From: Gemmatimonadales bacterium
GTDB taxonomy: Bacteria; Krumholzibacteriota; Krumholzibacteriia; LZORAL124-64-63
DNA: 64,000 nucleotides
NCBI GenBank assembly: GCA_019038745.1
Contig: JAHOYV010000003.1
Location: 1 to 64,000 of the forward strand
Direction: 5' to 3'
How positions within the stretch are numbered: the first letter of the stretch is position 1; the number at the start of each line of letters is the position of its first letter. Both the position numbers and the translations under genes were made by a program. The notes beneath the pieces are model-generated. The model was not told where the DNA came from. It worked only from the letters and a program-made list of their open reading frames with translations, and made no database searches. Shown here in pieces: positions 9,731-18,902 of this stretch.

Positions 9731-10159
9731 TCAGGAATCTGGTTGGGAATCCAGGGATCCAGCCACTACATCCCTTACAATTTGGCCGATCCTGTCTCTG
9801 CCGGTCCGAAAAGCCTGCCGGACTTCGTCCTCACTGCCTTGGGCCGACATTGGATCGTCAATCGGACAAGCATGGTGGCGGGCGGGATCATTCAAGGCGG
9901 GCAGATAACGGCCGGCCTCCGGACTGAGGGTGACGATGAGATCGAAGCTGTCCAGGTCGTATTCATCGAGTGACTGGGGCGCCTGGCCCTCCATATCCAG
10001 CCCCACCTCGGCCATGGCCTGGCGAGTCCCACTGGTAATCCGGTAGGTAACCAAACCGCAGCTACTGACCCGCCAGTCGGAGGGAAAGAGTCGCCTGGCC
10101 AAGGCTTCGGCCATCTGGCTACGACAGGAATTGGCGGTGCACATGAATAGGACCTTCAT
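9731..10159 (-). CDS. Low-molecular-weight phosphatase family protein, arsenate-reductase-like
   Basis: A 142-residue LMW tyrosine-phosphatase-fold protein. The N-terminal P-loop CTANSCRS fits CX5R, with the nucleophilic Cys directly after the first strand (KVLFMC), and a PIDDPM segment supplies the conserved Asp-Pro. The family contains protein-tyrosine phosphatases and thioredoxin-linked ArsC enzymes; the early QMAEAL motif and short length fit the ArsC branch. It follows the biotin carrier gene by 18 bases and so appears to be the last gene of the acyl-CoA carboxylase operon. No arsenite pump or ArsR is nearby, so a role in arsenic resistance is not supported by context. Confidence 0.8.
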   Translation of the reverse strand: MKVLFMCTANSCRSQMAEALARRLFPSDWRVSSCGLVTYRITSGTRQAMAEVGLDMEGQAPQSLDEYDLDSFDLIVTLSPEAGRYLPALNDPARHHACPIDDPMSAQGSEDEVRQAFRTGRDRIGQIVRDVVAGSLDSQPDS

Positions 10160-10177
10160 CGCCTGGTCACCGTTGGT

Positions 10178-10678
10178 TCAGTCATTGGAGTCAATGTCCA
10201 CCAGGGCGTCGCCCTGCGCTACCACTTGGCCGCTTGAGACATGAACCTGGGCCACTACCCCGGTCACGGCGGCCAACAACTCGGTTTCCATCTTCATCGA
10301 CTCCATGATGATCACTGCTTGCCCCTCGCTTACTTCGTCTCCCGGCTTCACCAGGGTCTGAACAACCTTGCCGGGCATATCGGCGATGAGATTGGGTCCA
10401 CCGGATATTTCCTCTTCGTCGTCCGCGTGCTCGGGATCGGGCAAACGCAGCCTATGCACTCGACCATCGCAGAAAACAAGCCTCTCATCACCTTGAACGG
10501 CAACCCAAAGCTTGCGGCGGCCCTGGTGCGTATCGACCAGCCAGGAACCATCCTTACCCCGGGTGGCCTGCAGTGGAGCTTCTCTGCCGTCGATCTTCAA
10601 CAGCCAATCGTCACCATCGGGAGAAATATCCACATGATAGCTCTCATCACCGGTCTTGAATTGCAAAAGCAAGGTCAT
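10178..10678 (-). CDS. Biotin carboxyl carrier subunit of an acyl-CoA carboxylase
   Basis: A 166-residue protein. Residues about 1-80 form a beta-rich region resembling the BT linker domain, and residues about 95-166 form a biotinyl domain with the biotinylation motif ESMKME. It carries CO2 from the biotin carboxylase encoded just upstream to the carboxyltransferase of the same operon. In usual 3-methylcrotonyl- or propionyl-CoA carboxylase alpha subunits this segment is fused to the biotin carboxylase; here a TGA stop and 28 bases separate them. GAAAGGG abuts the ATG with no spacing, so translation may depend on reinitiation after the upstream gene. Confidence 0.9.
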   Translation of the reverse strand: MTLLLQFKTGDESYHVDISPDGDDWLLKIDGREAPLQATRGKDGSWLVDTHQGRRKLWVAVQGDERLVFCDGRVHRLRLPDPEHADDEEEISGGPNLIADMPGKVVQTLVKPGDEVSEGQAVIIMESMKMETELLAAVTGVVAQVHVSSGQVVAQGDALVDIDSND

Positions 10679-10706
10679 CCCTTTCGGTTAGCGCGTTGCG
10701 CCGAAA

Positions 10707-12296
10707 TCATCCCAGACCGGACAGCCGGAACCGCCCGAGGTTGGTCCATGGTGAAGTAAGTGCAGGGGTCGGTGCGCCGGGATCGGGGGTACCGGACAAC
10801 CCGAGACCTCGCTGAAGACGGTCATATTCAGCGACCGAAGCCACGGCTAGAGCCAGACCCTCGTCCTGGTCCCGGCTACTGCCCCAATCCGGCAGATGCT
10901 CCACCAGAAAACCGGTGTGAAGGTCCCCATCCAGGAAAGCCTGTTCCTGCAGGATGGCGATCAGGTACTCGACGTTGGTAGTCACCCCCAGAACCGCGTA
11001 GTCTTTCAGGGCGGTCACGGCCCGGTCGATGGCCGCAGCCCTGTCCTGACCATGCAGGCTGAGCTTGGCGATCATGGGATCGTAGTACATGCTCACCTCA
11101 TCACCCTGTCTTACCCCGCTGTCGATGCGAACGCCGGGTCCTGACGGCTCGTTCAGCAACAGGATGGGACCCAGTGAGGGCATGAACCCGTTCTCCGGAT
11201 CTTCGGCATAGACGCGGCACTCGATGGCGTGGCCTCTACACGTGATTTCATCCTGGGTCCAGGGCAACGGACGGCCCTCGGCAACCCGAATCTGGGCGCG
11301 GACCAGGTCGGCTCCCGTTACCAACTCGGTAACCGGATGTTCCACCTGCAGACGCGTATTCATCTCCAGGAAAAAGAATTCCCCGGTCGGACCGAGCAGA
11401 AACTCCACCGTACCGGCACCCTGGTAGCCGACCGCCTGGGCGGCGGCCACTGCGGCGGCGCCCATTTTTTCCCGTAATTCCGGATTAAGGGCCGGCGATG
11501 GGGTCTCCTCGATGATCTTCTGATGCCGGCGCTGAATCGAGCATTCCCGCTCGAACAGATGTACCGCATTACCATGATTGTCACCGAAGATCTGGAACTC
11601 CACATGCCGGGGATGCTCGATGAATCTCTCTATATATACAGTGCCGTTGCCGAAGGCTCCCAGGGCCTCCCGATAAGCTGCCTCACAGGCTGCAACGACC
11701 TTGTCTTCCGATTCGACCTGACGCATCCCCTTGCCTCCGCCCCCGAAGGCGGCCTTGACCATCACCGGGAAACCGACCTTCCGGGCAATGGCGAGAACTT
11801 CCTCGGCCGGAAACTTGCCGTCCGCATCCGGCTCCGGCAACAGATCACCCGGCACGACCGGCACTCCGGCCTTCTGCATGATGGCTCGGGCTGCGGTCTT
11901 CTCTCCCATCTGCTCGATCACCTCGGCGGCCGGACCGATGAAGACAACCCCAGCATCAGCACAGGCCCGCGCGAACTCTGCGTTCTCGGCCAGGAAACCA
12001 TAACCGGGATGGATCGCGTCCGAATCGGTGGCCTTGGCAGCCTCCAGGATGCGGTCGGCCCTCAGGTACGATTCCCCCGGCTCGGCAGGGCCGACGGTTA
12101 CGGCGATGTCGGCCATCTCCGCGTGCAGGGCGTGGCGGTCGACTTCCGAGCAGACAGCCACCGTTCCGATCCCCAGTTCACGGCAGGCCCGTATCACCCG
12201 GACTGCGATTTCCCCTCGATTGGCCACCAACACCCGGGCAATGGGTCGAGTTACGGTTTCGGGAGCGGGCGGGTTTGGAGATTTGTTGGTCGTCAA
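10707..12296 (-). CDS. Biotin carboxylase subunit of acyl-CoA (probably 3-methylcrotonyl-CoA) carboxylase
   Basis: A 529-residue ATP-grasp biotin carboxylase. Residues about 20-470 hold the N-terminal VLVANRGEIAVRVIRA fold, the glycine-rich loop FGGGGKGMR, the ECSIQRRHQKI segment and the MNTRLQVEHPVTE active-site region. It uses ATP and bicarbonate to carboxylate biotin on the next gene's product. The TTG at 12296 is chosen: it overlaps the TGA of the hydratase gene (TTGA) and follows AGAGGAAA. The end SPWTNLGRFRLS resembles the point where MccA alpha chains continue into the BT domain, but here the protein stops. Confidence 0.93.
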   Translation of the reverse strand: MTTNKSPNPPAPETVTRPIARVLVANRGEIAVRVIRACRELGIGTVAVCSEVDRHALHAEMADIAVTVGPAEPGESYLRADRILEAAKATDSDAIHPGYGFLAENAEFARACADAGVVFIGPAAEVIEQMGEKTAARAIMQKAGVPVVPGDLLPEPDADGKFPAEEVLAIARKVGFPVMVKAAFGGGGKGMRQVESEDKVVAACEAAYREALGAFGNGTVYIERFIEHPRHVEFQIFGDNHGNAVHLFERECSIQRRHQKIIEETPSPALNPELREKMGAAAVAAAQAVGYQGAGTVEFLLGPTGEFFFLEMNTRLQVEHPVTELVTGADLVRAQIRVAEGRPLPWTQDEITCRGHAIECRVYAEDPENGFMPSLGPILLLNEPSGPGVRIDSGVRQGDEVSMYYDPMIAKLSLHGQDRAAAIDRAVTALKDYAVLGVTTNVEYLIAILQEQAFLDGDLHTGFLVEHLPDWGSSRDQDEGLALAVASVAEYDRLQRGLGLSGTPDPGAPTPALTSPWTNLGRFRLSGLG

Positions 12297-13147
12297 GTCG
12301 ATTTCCTCTCTTGGTTCCAGGGCACGGACAATTTCTTTTGAAAGGCCTCCAACGCAACCTGAGCCTCGTCGCTCTGCCGAGCTTCGGCAATCATTCGGGC
12401 GGCCAGCTCTCCGCTGCGTGCAAAACCCAGTGAGTTGACACCCTCTATCAGGTTCTTGCAAAGCCCCAGGGACGAAGGTCCTCCCTTGAGGAGGGAATCA
12501 ACGGTGCGATCCAGGAGGTTGTCTAGGGTGTTGTTCTCGGTTCTGCCGTCGGCCAAGCGGTCAACCAAACCGATGCGCAAGGCCTCGACCGAATCTATGG
12601 TCTCGGCGGTAAGAAAACAGGTGCGGGTAGCCGCTAATCCGATCCGGTCCATCACCAAGGGAGCGATTACTCCGGGGATAAGGCCCAATCGAACTTCTGA
12701 GAATGCGAATTTGGCTTGTTGTCCAGCCACCACAATGTCGCAACTCGCTACCAATCCTACGCCTCCTCCATAGGCCGGTCCTTGAACCCGGGCCACTACA
12801 GGGACCGGACAATTTCTCACGGCCCGAAACATGGCACCCATATCCAAGGCAGCAGCAACATTTTCCTGATAATCCGCCTTGCCGAGTTTCTTCATCATGC
12901 CCAGATGAGCCCCGGCGCAGAATACATCCCCGGTCGCCCGCAGGACCACCACGTGGGGCCGGAAGTGCTGACCTTCCCCAATTTCCGGTTCAGCCCCCGA
13001 ATCGGTTGGCAACGGATCGCGAAAAGCAATACTTTCGAAGATTCCGCGTAACTCGCCAATGGTCTCTGCATCGAATGCATTTTTGACCGCCGGATTATCC
13101 AGCGTAATGATCAACACACGACCTGAGGCTTCCTGCCTGACTGCCAC
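12293..13147 (-). CDS. Enoyl-CoA hydratase/isomerase family, probable methylglutaconyl-CoA hydratase
   Basis: A 284-residue crotonase-fold protein. Its oxyanion-hole segments are FCAGAHLG and GPAYGGGVGLVASCD, followed by FSEVRLGLIPG with the family's acidic residue. It sits between carboxyltransferase and biotin carboxylase genes, the order seen in leucine-catabolic liu/mcc operons, which suggests hydration of 3-methylglutaconyl-CoA to HMG-CoA. The start is GTG at 13147 behind GGAGTG. It overlaps the biotin carboxylase gene by four bases. Substrate specificity is inferred from context only. Confidence 0.88.
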   Translation of the reverse strand: MAVRQEASGRVLIITLDNPAVKNAFDAETIGELRGIFESIAFRDPLPTDSGAEPEIGEGQHFRPHVVVLRATGDVFCAGAHLGMMKKLGKADYQENVAAALDMGAMFRAVRNCPVPVVARVQGPAYGGGVGLVASCDIVVAGQQAKFAFSEVRLGLIPGVIAPLVMDRIGLAATRTCFLTAETIDSVEALRIGLVDRLADGRTENNTLDNLLDRTVDSLLKGGPSSLGLCKNLIEGVNSLGFARSGELAARMIAEARQSDEAQVALEAFQKKLSVPWNQERKST

Positions 13148-13179
13148 TACTCACTCCAATCGAAAACATCCGGAGCCGC

Positions 13180-14787
13180 TTACATCCGGTAAACACCGAA
13201 CTTCACCGGCGGTATGGGCGCGTTCAGCGAGGCGGCCAGCGCCAACCCCAACACATCCCGGGTCTGGGCAGGATCTATGACTCCATCATCCCACAAACGA
13301 GCGCTGCTGTAATAGGCATGCCCTTCTTCCTCGTACTTGGCCAGGATGGGGTCGACAATCTCACTCTCCTGTTCCGGCGTGAGGCTTTCCCCGTGCCGGG
13401 CCACCTGATCCTTCTTGACCGTCAACAACACGTTGGCCGCCTGCTCTCCGCCCATGACGGAAATTTTGGCCTGGGGCCACATGAAAAGCATGCGCGGTTG
13501 GTAGGCCCGGCCACACATTCCGTAATTGCCCGCTCCATAGCTGCCGCCGATGATGACCGTGAATTTGGGTACGGTACTGTTGCTGACGGCGTTGACCATC
13601 TTGGCCCCGTCCTTGGCGATGCCCCCATGTTCGTAACGCTTGCCGATCATGAAACCGGTGATGTTCTGTAGGAACAACAGGGGGATTTTGCGAGAGTTGC
13701 ACAACTCGATGAAGTGCGTGGCCTTCAGGGCCTCCTCGCTGAAGAGGATCCCGTTGTTGGCCACGATCCCCACACTGTAGCCGTGGATCCGGGCAAAGCC
13801 GGTTACAAGGGTCGTGCCGTAGCGCGGTTTGAATTCATGCATCTTGCTGCCGTCGACCATGCGCGCGATCACCTCGCGCATGTCATAGGGAAATTTGGGA
13901 TCGTGGCTGACGATTCCGTACAATTCCTGCGGATCGTAGTGCGGGGGTTCGACCGTCCCTATGGGAATCGTCGTGGTGTGAACCGGTCCCAGGTTTTCGA
14001 CAATGTCGCGTACAATCCGCAAGGCATGGGCGTCATCGTTGGCCAGGTGGTCGGCCACACCGCTGATGCGGGTATGGACATCGCCACCGCCCAGATCCTC
14101 CGCGGTTACCTCTTCACCGGTGGCAGCCTTGACCAAAGGGGGCCCCCCCAGAAAGATCGTGCCTTGCTCCTTTACGATCACCACCTCGTCACTCATGGCC
14201 GGCACGTAGGCCCCGCCGGCGGTGCAGTTGCCCAGCACGGCCGAAATCTGGGGAATATCCATCGCGCTCATCGTGGCCTGATTGTAGAAAATCCGCCCGA
14301 AATGATCGCGGTCCGGGAATACTTCCGCCTGCAGAGGCAGGAAGGCTCCTCCGCTATCCACCAGATAAATACACGGGAGCCGGTTTTCACGCGCAATTTC
14401 CTGCGCCCGCAGATGCTTTTTGACGGTAACCGGGTAGTAGGTGCCGCCCTTCACCGTGGCGTCGTTGGCCACAATCATTACCTGCCGTCCGTGGATCTGT
14501 CCGATCCCGGTAACCAGGCCCGAGGCGGAGATTCCACCCCCGTACATCTCGTGTGCGGCCAGGGAAGACAATTCAAGAAAAGGGGTACCCGGATCCAGCA
14601 ACCCCTCAATTCGATCGCGTACCATCAGCTTACCCTGGGAAGTGTGGCGTTCCCTGGCCTTCTCCTTGCCGCCTTGCCTGATCTGACCCAGCAACTCGGC
14701 CAATTCAGTGGTCCGTTCCCGATTGATCCGATCGTTCTCCTGGAAGGCTGAATCGGTCGTACTGATCTTGCTCTTGATCCGCTTCAT
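13180..14787 (-). CDS. Carboxyltransferase (beta) subunit, 3-methylcrotonyl-CoA carboxylase type
   Basis: A 535-residue carboxyltransferase of the crotonase superfamily, which moves CO2 from biotin to an acyl-CoA. Matching the family are [18 protein letters not shown], the glycine-rich [16 protein letters not shown], the [17 protein letters not shown] block typical of MccB/LiuB, and the C-terminal [10 protein letters not shown]. The ATG has AAGGAG eight bases upstream. It is the first gene of a five-gene unit running leftward to 9731. Upstream is a 190-base divergent region shared with the hydantoinase gene. A propionyl-CoA carboxylase beta chain is the alternative, but the [13 protein letters not shown] block favours methylcrotonyl-CoA. 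Confidence 0.92.
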   Translation of the reverse strand: MKRIKSKISTTDSAFQENDRINRERTTELAELLGQIRQGGKEKARERHTSQGKLMVRDRIEGLLDPGTPFLELSSLAAHEMYGGGISASGLVTGIGQIHGRQVMIVANDATVKGGTYYPVTVKKHLRAQEIARENRLPCIYLVDSGGAFLPLQAEVFPDRDHFGRIFYNQATMSAMDIPQISAVLGNCTAGGAYVPAMSDEVVIVKEQGTIFLGGPPLVKAATGEEVTAEDLGGGDVHTRISGVADHLANDDAHALRIVRDIVENLGPVHTTTIPIGTVEPPHYDPQELYGIVSHDPKFPYDMREVIARMVDGSKMHEFKPRYGTTLVTGFARIHGYSVGIVANNGILFSEEALKATHFIELCNSRKIPLLFLQNITGFMIGKRYEHGGIAKDGAKMVNAVSNSTVPKFTVIIGGSYGAGNYGMCGRAYQPRMLFMWPQAKISVMGGEQAANVLLTVKKDQVARHGESLTPEQESEIVDPILAKYEEEGHAYYSSARLWDDGVIDPAQTRDVLGLALAASLNAPIPPVKFGVYRM

Positions 14788-14981
14788 CGAAACTCCTTGG
14801 GAAATCTCCCGGGGGAAGTGTTGATTGCTGGGAGAATTATAGCCCCTAACCAGGGTCGGGTCTATGTCCCGGTCAATGGTTGGCGAATGTTTTTACTGTA
14901 ATCCGGAAGATCCCGCCCTCCCAGGTTATGGGCACCAAGAAATTCCTGGCTGGATACATTCAAAAAAGGTATTCATTGGGC

Positions 14982-16397
14982 ATGCGCATTTCCGGTGGTA
15001 CCCTCGTTACTTCTGCAGGCTTGAAAAGGGCCGATGTAGTGGTGCGCAATCATCGAATCGAGGCGGTTCTGAGACCGGGTGAGAATACCGGTGGTCCACA
15101 AGGCGATGAGCCCGGTATCGATGCAACCGATCTGTGGGTCTTACCTGGGGCCGTCGATGCCCACACTCATTTCGGCATGCCACTTGGTAATGGTCTGACC
15201 AGCCTGGGCTGGCGCGAAAGTTCAGAAGCCGCCCTCCTGGGTGGCACCACAACTGTTATCGACTTCGCCAACCCGGAACGCGAAGAAACCCTGCCCTCCG
15301 CCGTCACCCGTTGGCGAGGTATGGCCGATGGCAAGATTGCCTGTGATTACGGTCTGCACTGCACTGTCGTTCAGGCCAGCGAGGAACGGTTGGCCGAAAT
15401 CCCCGGCCTGATCAAGGCTGGAATTCCCACCTTCAAAGGCTTTTTGGCCTACAAGGGACGCCTCATGCTGGAACCTCCGGCAATGAAATCCCTAATGGCG
15501 GCAATTGCCGCCGCAGGGGGCCTATTGCTTGTCCATGCGGAGGATGGTCAGATGAACGCGGAGGCCCAGCAAGTCCTGACCGACACCGGTCGCACCGCAC
15601 CGCGCTGGCATCCGTTGGCCCATCCTCCAGAATCCGAAGTGAGGGCCGTTAGCCAAGCTCTTGAAATGGCGGGGAAAACTGGCTGCCAGCTGGAAATCGT
15701 CCATGCAAGCCTGGGACAAACAGCGGAACTGGTCGGCTCCACCCGTAAATCAAGACAGGCCGAGGCTGCCGTTCGAAGTACGGGTTCAGACAGGAGAAGG
15801 TTGCTATGCGAAGTCTGTCTACATCACCTTTTCGCCGATGATCGGCTGTACGAGGCGGGCCACAAAGCCGCTCTGGCCGCCACGTGCTCCCCTCCTTTGA
15901 GACTCAACGAAAACAAGGCGATTTTGCTGGAGAAACTGGCCACCGGTGAGATCGATTTTCTCTCGACCGATCATTGCGAGTTCGATCTGAAGACCAAGTC
16001 CGCGGCTGCCGCTGGGGGGTTTCCATCCGTGCCCAACGGCTGCGGCGGAGTGGGTGAACGGCTGGTCGTCAGTCACACCCTGGCTGTGGTCAACGGGAAA
16101 CTGAGCCCCGAGCGCTGGGTCGAAGCAGTGGCGTCCCAACCCGCCGAATTGATGGGTCTGACCGGCCGCAAGGGTCGACTCGAACCGGGCTATGATGCTG
16201 ATATCGTCCTCTTTGATCCCAGACCAAAATATCGTTGGGAACCTCTCGGTCAAAGCGACCGGGCCGGATCACTATGGGCCGGTTTGCCGGTCCAGGGCGC
16301 CGTCCGTGACGTCTGGCTGCGAGGCAGCCAGGTCGTAGCCGGCGGACGTATGATCGCTGGGGAGCCGGGAGGTCTTTTTCTGGAACGCAGATTCTGA
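14982..16397 (+). CDS. Dihydropyrimidinase/hydantoinase-family amidohydrolase
   Basis: A 471-residue cyclic amidase with the TIM-barrel dinuclear-metal signature: DAHTHFGMP (first His pair), FLAYKG with the lysine that is carboxylated in this family, LLLVHAEDG, LEIVHAS and STDHCEFD. It probably opens the ring of dihydropyrimidines, hydantoins or a related cyclic ureide. The ATG at 14982 is preferred over an upstream in-frame ATG at 14880 because the domain begins at once (MRISGGTLVTSAG), though the ribosome site (AAAGG) is only fair. It lies divergently from the carboxylase operon and 55 bases before the sulfoxide reductase gene. Allantoinase is a less likely alternative. Confidence 0.9.
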   Translation: MRISGGTLVTSAGLKRADVVVRNHRIEAVLRPGENTGGPQGDEPGIDATDLWVLPGAVDAHTHFGMPLGNGLTSLGWRESSEAALLGGTTTVIDFANPEREETLPSAVTRWRGMADGKIACDYGLHCTVVQASEERLAEIPGLIKAGIPTFKGFLAYKGRLMLEPPAMKSLMAAIAAAGGLLLVHAEDGQMNAEAQQVLTDTGRTAPRWHPLAHPPESEVRAVSQALEMAGKTGCQLEIVHASLGQTAELVGSTRKSRQAEAAVRSTGSDRRRLLCEVCLHHLFADDRLYEAGHKAALAATCSPPLRLNENKAILLEKLATGEIDFLSTDHCEFDLKTKSAAAAGGFPSVPNGCGGVGERLVVSHTLAVVNGKLSPERWVEAVASQPAELMGLTGRKGRLEPGYDADIVLFDPRPKYRWEPLGQSDRAGSLWAGLPVQGAVRDVWLRGSQVVAGGRMIAGEPGGLFLERRF

Positions 16398-16452
16398 TAC
16401 TTCTGTCTTCAACCTCCGTCTTAACTTCTGTCCAACAGGAAATGGTTTCATC

Positions 16453-16935
16453 ATGGCCCAGGAATCCACACAGCTAGCCGATCGCTACCGGCGCATCGCT
16501 CAACAACTTGAAGAACTGTTCAATACCGGCCCCAAAGCCACCGATGATCCCATCGCCCGAATGGCCTCGACAGCCGCCTTGTTGCAACACAAAATGCCCC
16601 ACTTCTTCTGGACCGGATTTTACAGACGTGAAGACGGGCGACTTGTGGTGGGACCCTACCAGGGGCCACTTGCCTGCGCGATCCTGCCGGGCCGGGAGGG
16701 AGTTTGCTGGGCTTGTGTGCAACGCAAAGAATCAATAATAGTACCCGATGTCCACGCCTTCGGCGGACACGTGGCCTGTGACTCCCGATCCCAAAGCGAA
16801 ATCGTGATCCCGGTCAGGGAACCTGCCGGAAATATCGTCGCGGTCCTGGATGTGGATTCGGATCAGCCGGACGCTTTCAGCGAAACCGATCGGATGGGGT
16901 TGACCAGGATCGCGGATCTGGTCTACTTGCCCTGA
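16453..16935 (+). CDS. msrC: Free methionine-(R)-sulfoxide reductase (GAF-domain fRMsr)
   Basis: A 160-residue single-GAF protein that reduces free methionine R-sulfoxide. The family segments are present: LVVGPYQGPLAC, GREGVCWACVQ and PDVHAFGGHVACDSRSQSEI. These supply all three cysteines used by the E. coli enzyme, and ACDSRSQSEIVIPV is close to the family consensus. One deviation is an extra Cys and a Trp after the second conserved Cys, where Gly-Thr/Ala is usual. The stop codon abuts the stop codon of the convergent PLP-enzyme gene with no spacer between them. Confidence 0.9.
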   Translation: MAQESTQLADRYRRIAQQLEELFNTGPKATDDPIARMASTAALLQHKMPHFFWTGFYRREDGRLVVGPYQGPLACAILPGREGVCWACVQRKESIIVPDVHAFGGHVACDSRSQSEIVIPVREPAGNIVAVLDVDSDQPDAFSETDRMGLTRIADLVYLP

Positions 16936-18651
16936 CTATTTTCCATCCCTCTGCCCCGGCAACGGAAACCATCGCAAGCGCTCGAATTCAGGGGCCAACG
17001 CTGCAGGCTTTTCTGAAATTGACCCGTATGGATCTGCGGGCGTTCCCACCCGGGCGCAAATCTGCCGCGCTTGTACCAGATAATCACCGAAGGCAGATTC
17101 AGGTTCCTTCAAATGTCGGGCTGGGTACTCCATCCTTCCTGAAGAATAGCTGATGTCCCCAAGCCGCAAACTGGTCCCCGGCTTTGCATTATGATGTCGC
17201 CAAATCCCGGTCTCCGGCTCGAAGTTGTAGTGGGGCAGAAAGCGCCAACCCTCCTCGGCCAGGAATTCCACGGCCTCGATGATGAACTCAAGGGTTTCGC
17301 GGGAGATAAAGTAGTTGAAGTTCACCCTCACCCAGCCGGGTTTGATGCCCTCGGCCCCGGCGTCGATGGCCTTGTGAAAGCGCATACTGCTGCCCAAATC
17401 AATTCCAAGCAGACGATGACCGTAAGGCCCGGCGCAAGAGCATCCCCCGCGCGCCTGGATTCCGAACAGATCGTTCAAAAGGGCCACCACGAAATTGTGG
17501 TGCAGAATCTGCTCACCGCAACGAATCACAAACGAGACGATGGACAGCCGTTTAGCATCGGGGTTGCCCAGAATTTCGATGTTCGGGTGCTCTGACCAGG
17601 CTTCGATTGCCCGCCGCACGAAGGATTGTTCGAACTGTTCGATGTTGTTTTCCCCGACTGCCCGCTTGAGATGAAAGACCAGACCAGCCCGGATGGATTC
17701 TATGATGGCCGGCGTCCCTCCTTCTTCGCGGTGGGCATGATCCGTCAGATAGGTGTGGTCCTCGGGACTGACGTAAGACACCGTGCCCCCACCCGGCACC
17801 GAAGGCACTCGATTCGTAAGTAGCCGACGCTTGACTACCAGCACCCCCGGGGTACCAGGACCGCCAATGAATTTGTGCGGGGAAATAAAGACGGCATCCT
17901 TACAGCCGAACCGCTCCTGGCCCTCGCATTCGACGGGGTTCATTTCGATCTCCACGTAGGGAGCAGCTGCGGCAAAATCCCAGAAGGCTTCCGCCCCGTG
18001 GCGATGCAGCAAACAAGAAATTTCCAAAGTATCGGAGACGATCCCCGTTACATTGCTGGCAGCGGAGAAGCTGCCGATTTTCAGGGGCCGATCGGCGTAG
18101 GCGATCAATTTCTCTGCCAGTACATTCTTATCGATCTGCCCGTCCTGGTCCTCGGGTATCGTCACCACTTCGGCAATGGATTCCCGCCAGGGCAGCTCAT
18201 TGGAATGATGCTCGTAGGGACCGATGAACACAACGGGGCGTTTCTCTTGGGGAATGAGCAGCGAAAAACCAAAGTCTTCGTCCAGATTGCCGGGAATACG
18301 CAAATTCAGGATCTCGATTAGTTTGTTGATGGCCGCAGTGGCTCCCGAACCGCAGAAAATCACCACGTCCTTTTCCGGCAAGCCTCCTACCGACTCCAGG
18401 ATGATCCTGCGGGCATCCTCCCGGAATTTCGTCGTTTGCAGACCCGTGCTGGACGTTTCAGTATGAGTGTTTGCGTAGAGTGGAAGTACCTCTTCGCGGA
18501 TAAAATCCTCTATGAATCCCAGGGACCGGCCACTGGCCGTGTAGTCGGCGTAAGTCATTCGGCGTGATCCGTAGGGGCCGTCCAGGGCCCGGTCATCGCC
18601 AATGATGGAGGTTTGGATCTTCTCGATCAGATGCTGGATGTTTTCATCCAA
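16936..18651 (-). CDS. Class V aminotransferase / cysteine-desulfurase-like PLP enzyme
   Basis: A 571-residue protein of the SufS/NifS-like PLP fold. Visible parts are YADYTASGRSLGFIE, the threonine-rich NTHTETSSTG, FCGSGATAAINKLI, the PLP-lysine segment FISPHKFIGGPGTPG, and ARGGCSCAGPYGHRLLGID, where a Cys lies near the position of the desulfurase catalytic Cys. It is some 150 residues longer than typical SufS, with a C-terminal extension. The family has uncharacterised members in many bacteria, so desulfurase activity is not assured. Translation starts at ATG 18651 with only a distant GAGG. It is convergent with, and directly abuts, msrC. Confidence 0.78.
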   Translation of the reverse strand: MDENIQHLIEKIQTSIIGDDRALDGPYGSRRMTYADYTASGRSLGFIEDFIREEVLPLYANTHTETSSTGLQTTKFREDARRIILESVGGLPEKDVVIFCGSGATAAINKLIEILNLRIPGNLDEDFGFSLLIPQEKRPVVFIGPYEHHSNELPWRESIAEVVTIPEDQDGQIDKNVLAEKLIAYADRPLKIGSFSAASNVTGIVSDTLEISCLLHRHGAEAFWDFAAAAPYVEIEMNPVECEGQERFGCKDAVFISPHKFIGGPGTPGVLVVKRRLLTNRVPSVPGGGTVSYVSPEDHTYLTDHAHREEGGTPAIIESIRAGLVFHLKRAVGENNIEQFEQSFVRRAIEAWSEHPNIEILGNPDAKRLSIVSFVIRCGEQILHHNFVVALLNDLFGIQARGGCSCAGPYGHRLLGIDLGSSMRFHKAIDAGAEGIKPGWVRVNFNYFISRETLEFIIEAVEFLAEEGWRFLPHYNFEPETGIWRHHNAKPGTSLRLGDISYSSGRMEYPARHLKEPESAFGDYLVQARQICARVGTPADPYGSISEKPAALAPEFERLRWFPLPGQRDGK

Positions 18652-18804
18652 AGTTGGACCTCGCAGGCCAAGGGTGGGATCGGAAATGTCAACAACGCGG
18701 CCTTTGTATAATAACCTGTCCTGAGTCTGGAATAAACCTGATAAGTAGCGCCTGATAAAATTGAACGGGAAGTGACTAGGGGCTCGGAGCGTTGTGCCGT
18801 TAAT

Positions 18805-18840
18805 GTAGGTCCTTCCCCCGGGGGAAAGGCTTGGAGAAAG
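18805..18840. repeat. Dispersed palindromic element, copy A
   Basis: This is a 36-base block centred on the palindrome TTCCCCCGGGGGAA (18813-18826) and followed by CTTGG. A closely similar block occurs at 53331-53366, about 34 kb away, matching at most positions across its length. It lies in the gap between the PLP-enzyme and beta-barrel genes. It could be a small REP-like element or a protein-binding site. Confidence 0.5.
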
Positions 18841-18902
18841 CGGAAAAAGCCACGGTCCAGTCCTGCAATATCATGATCAACCAGGAAAATTAAATACTGG
18901 AG

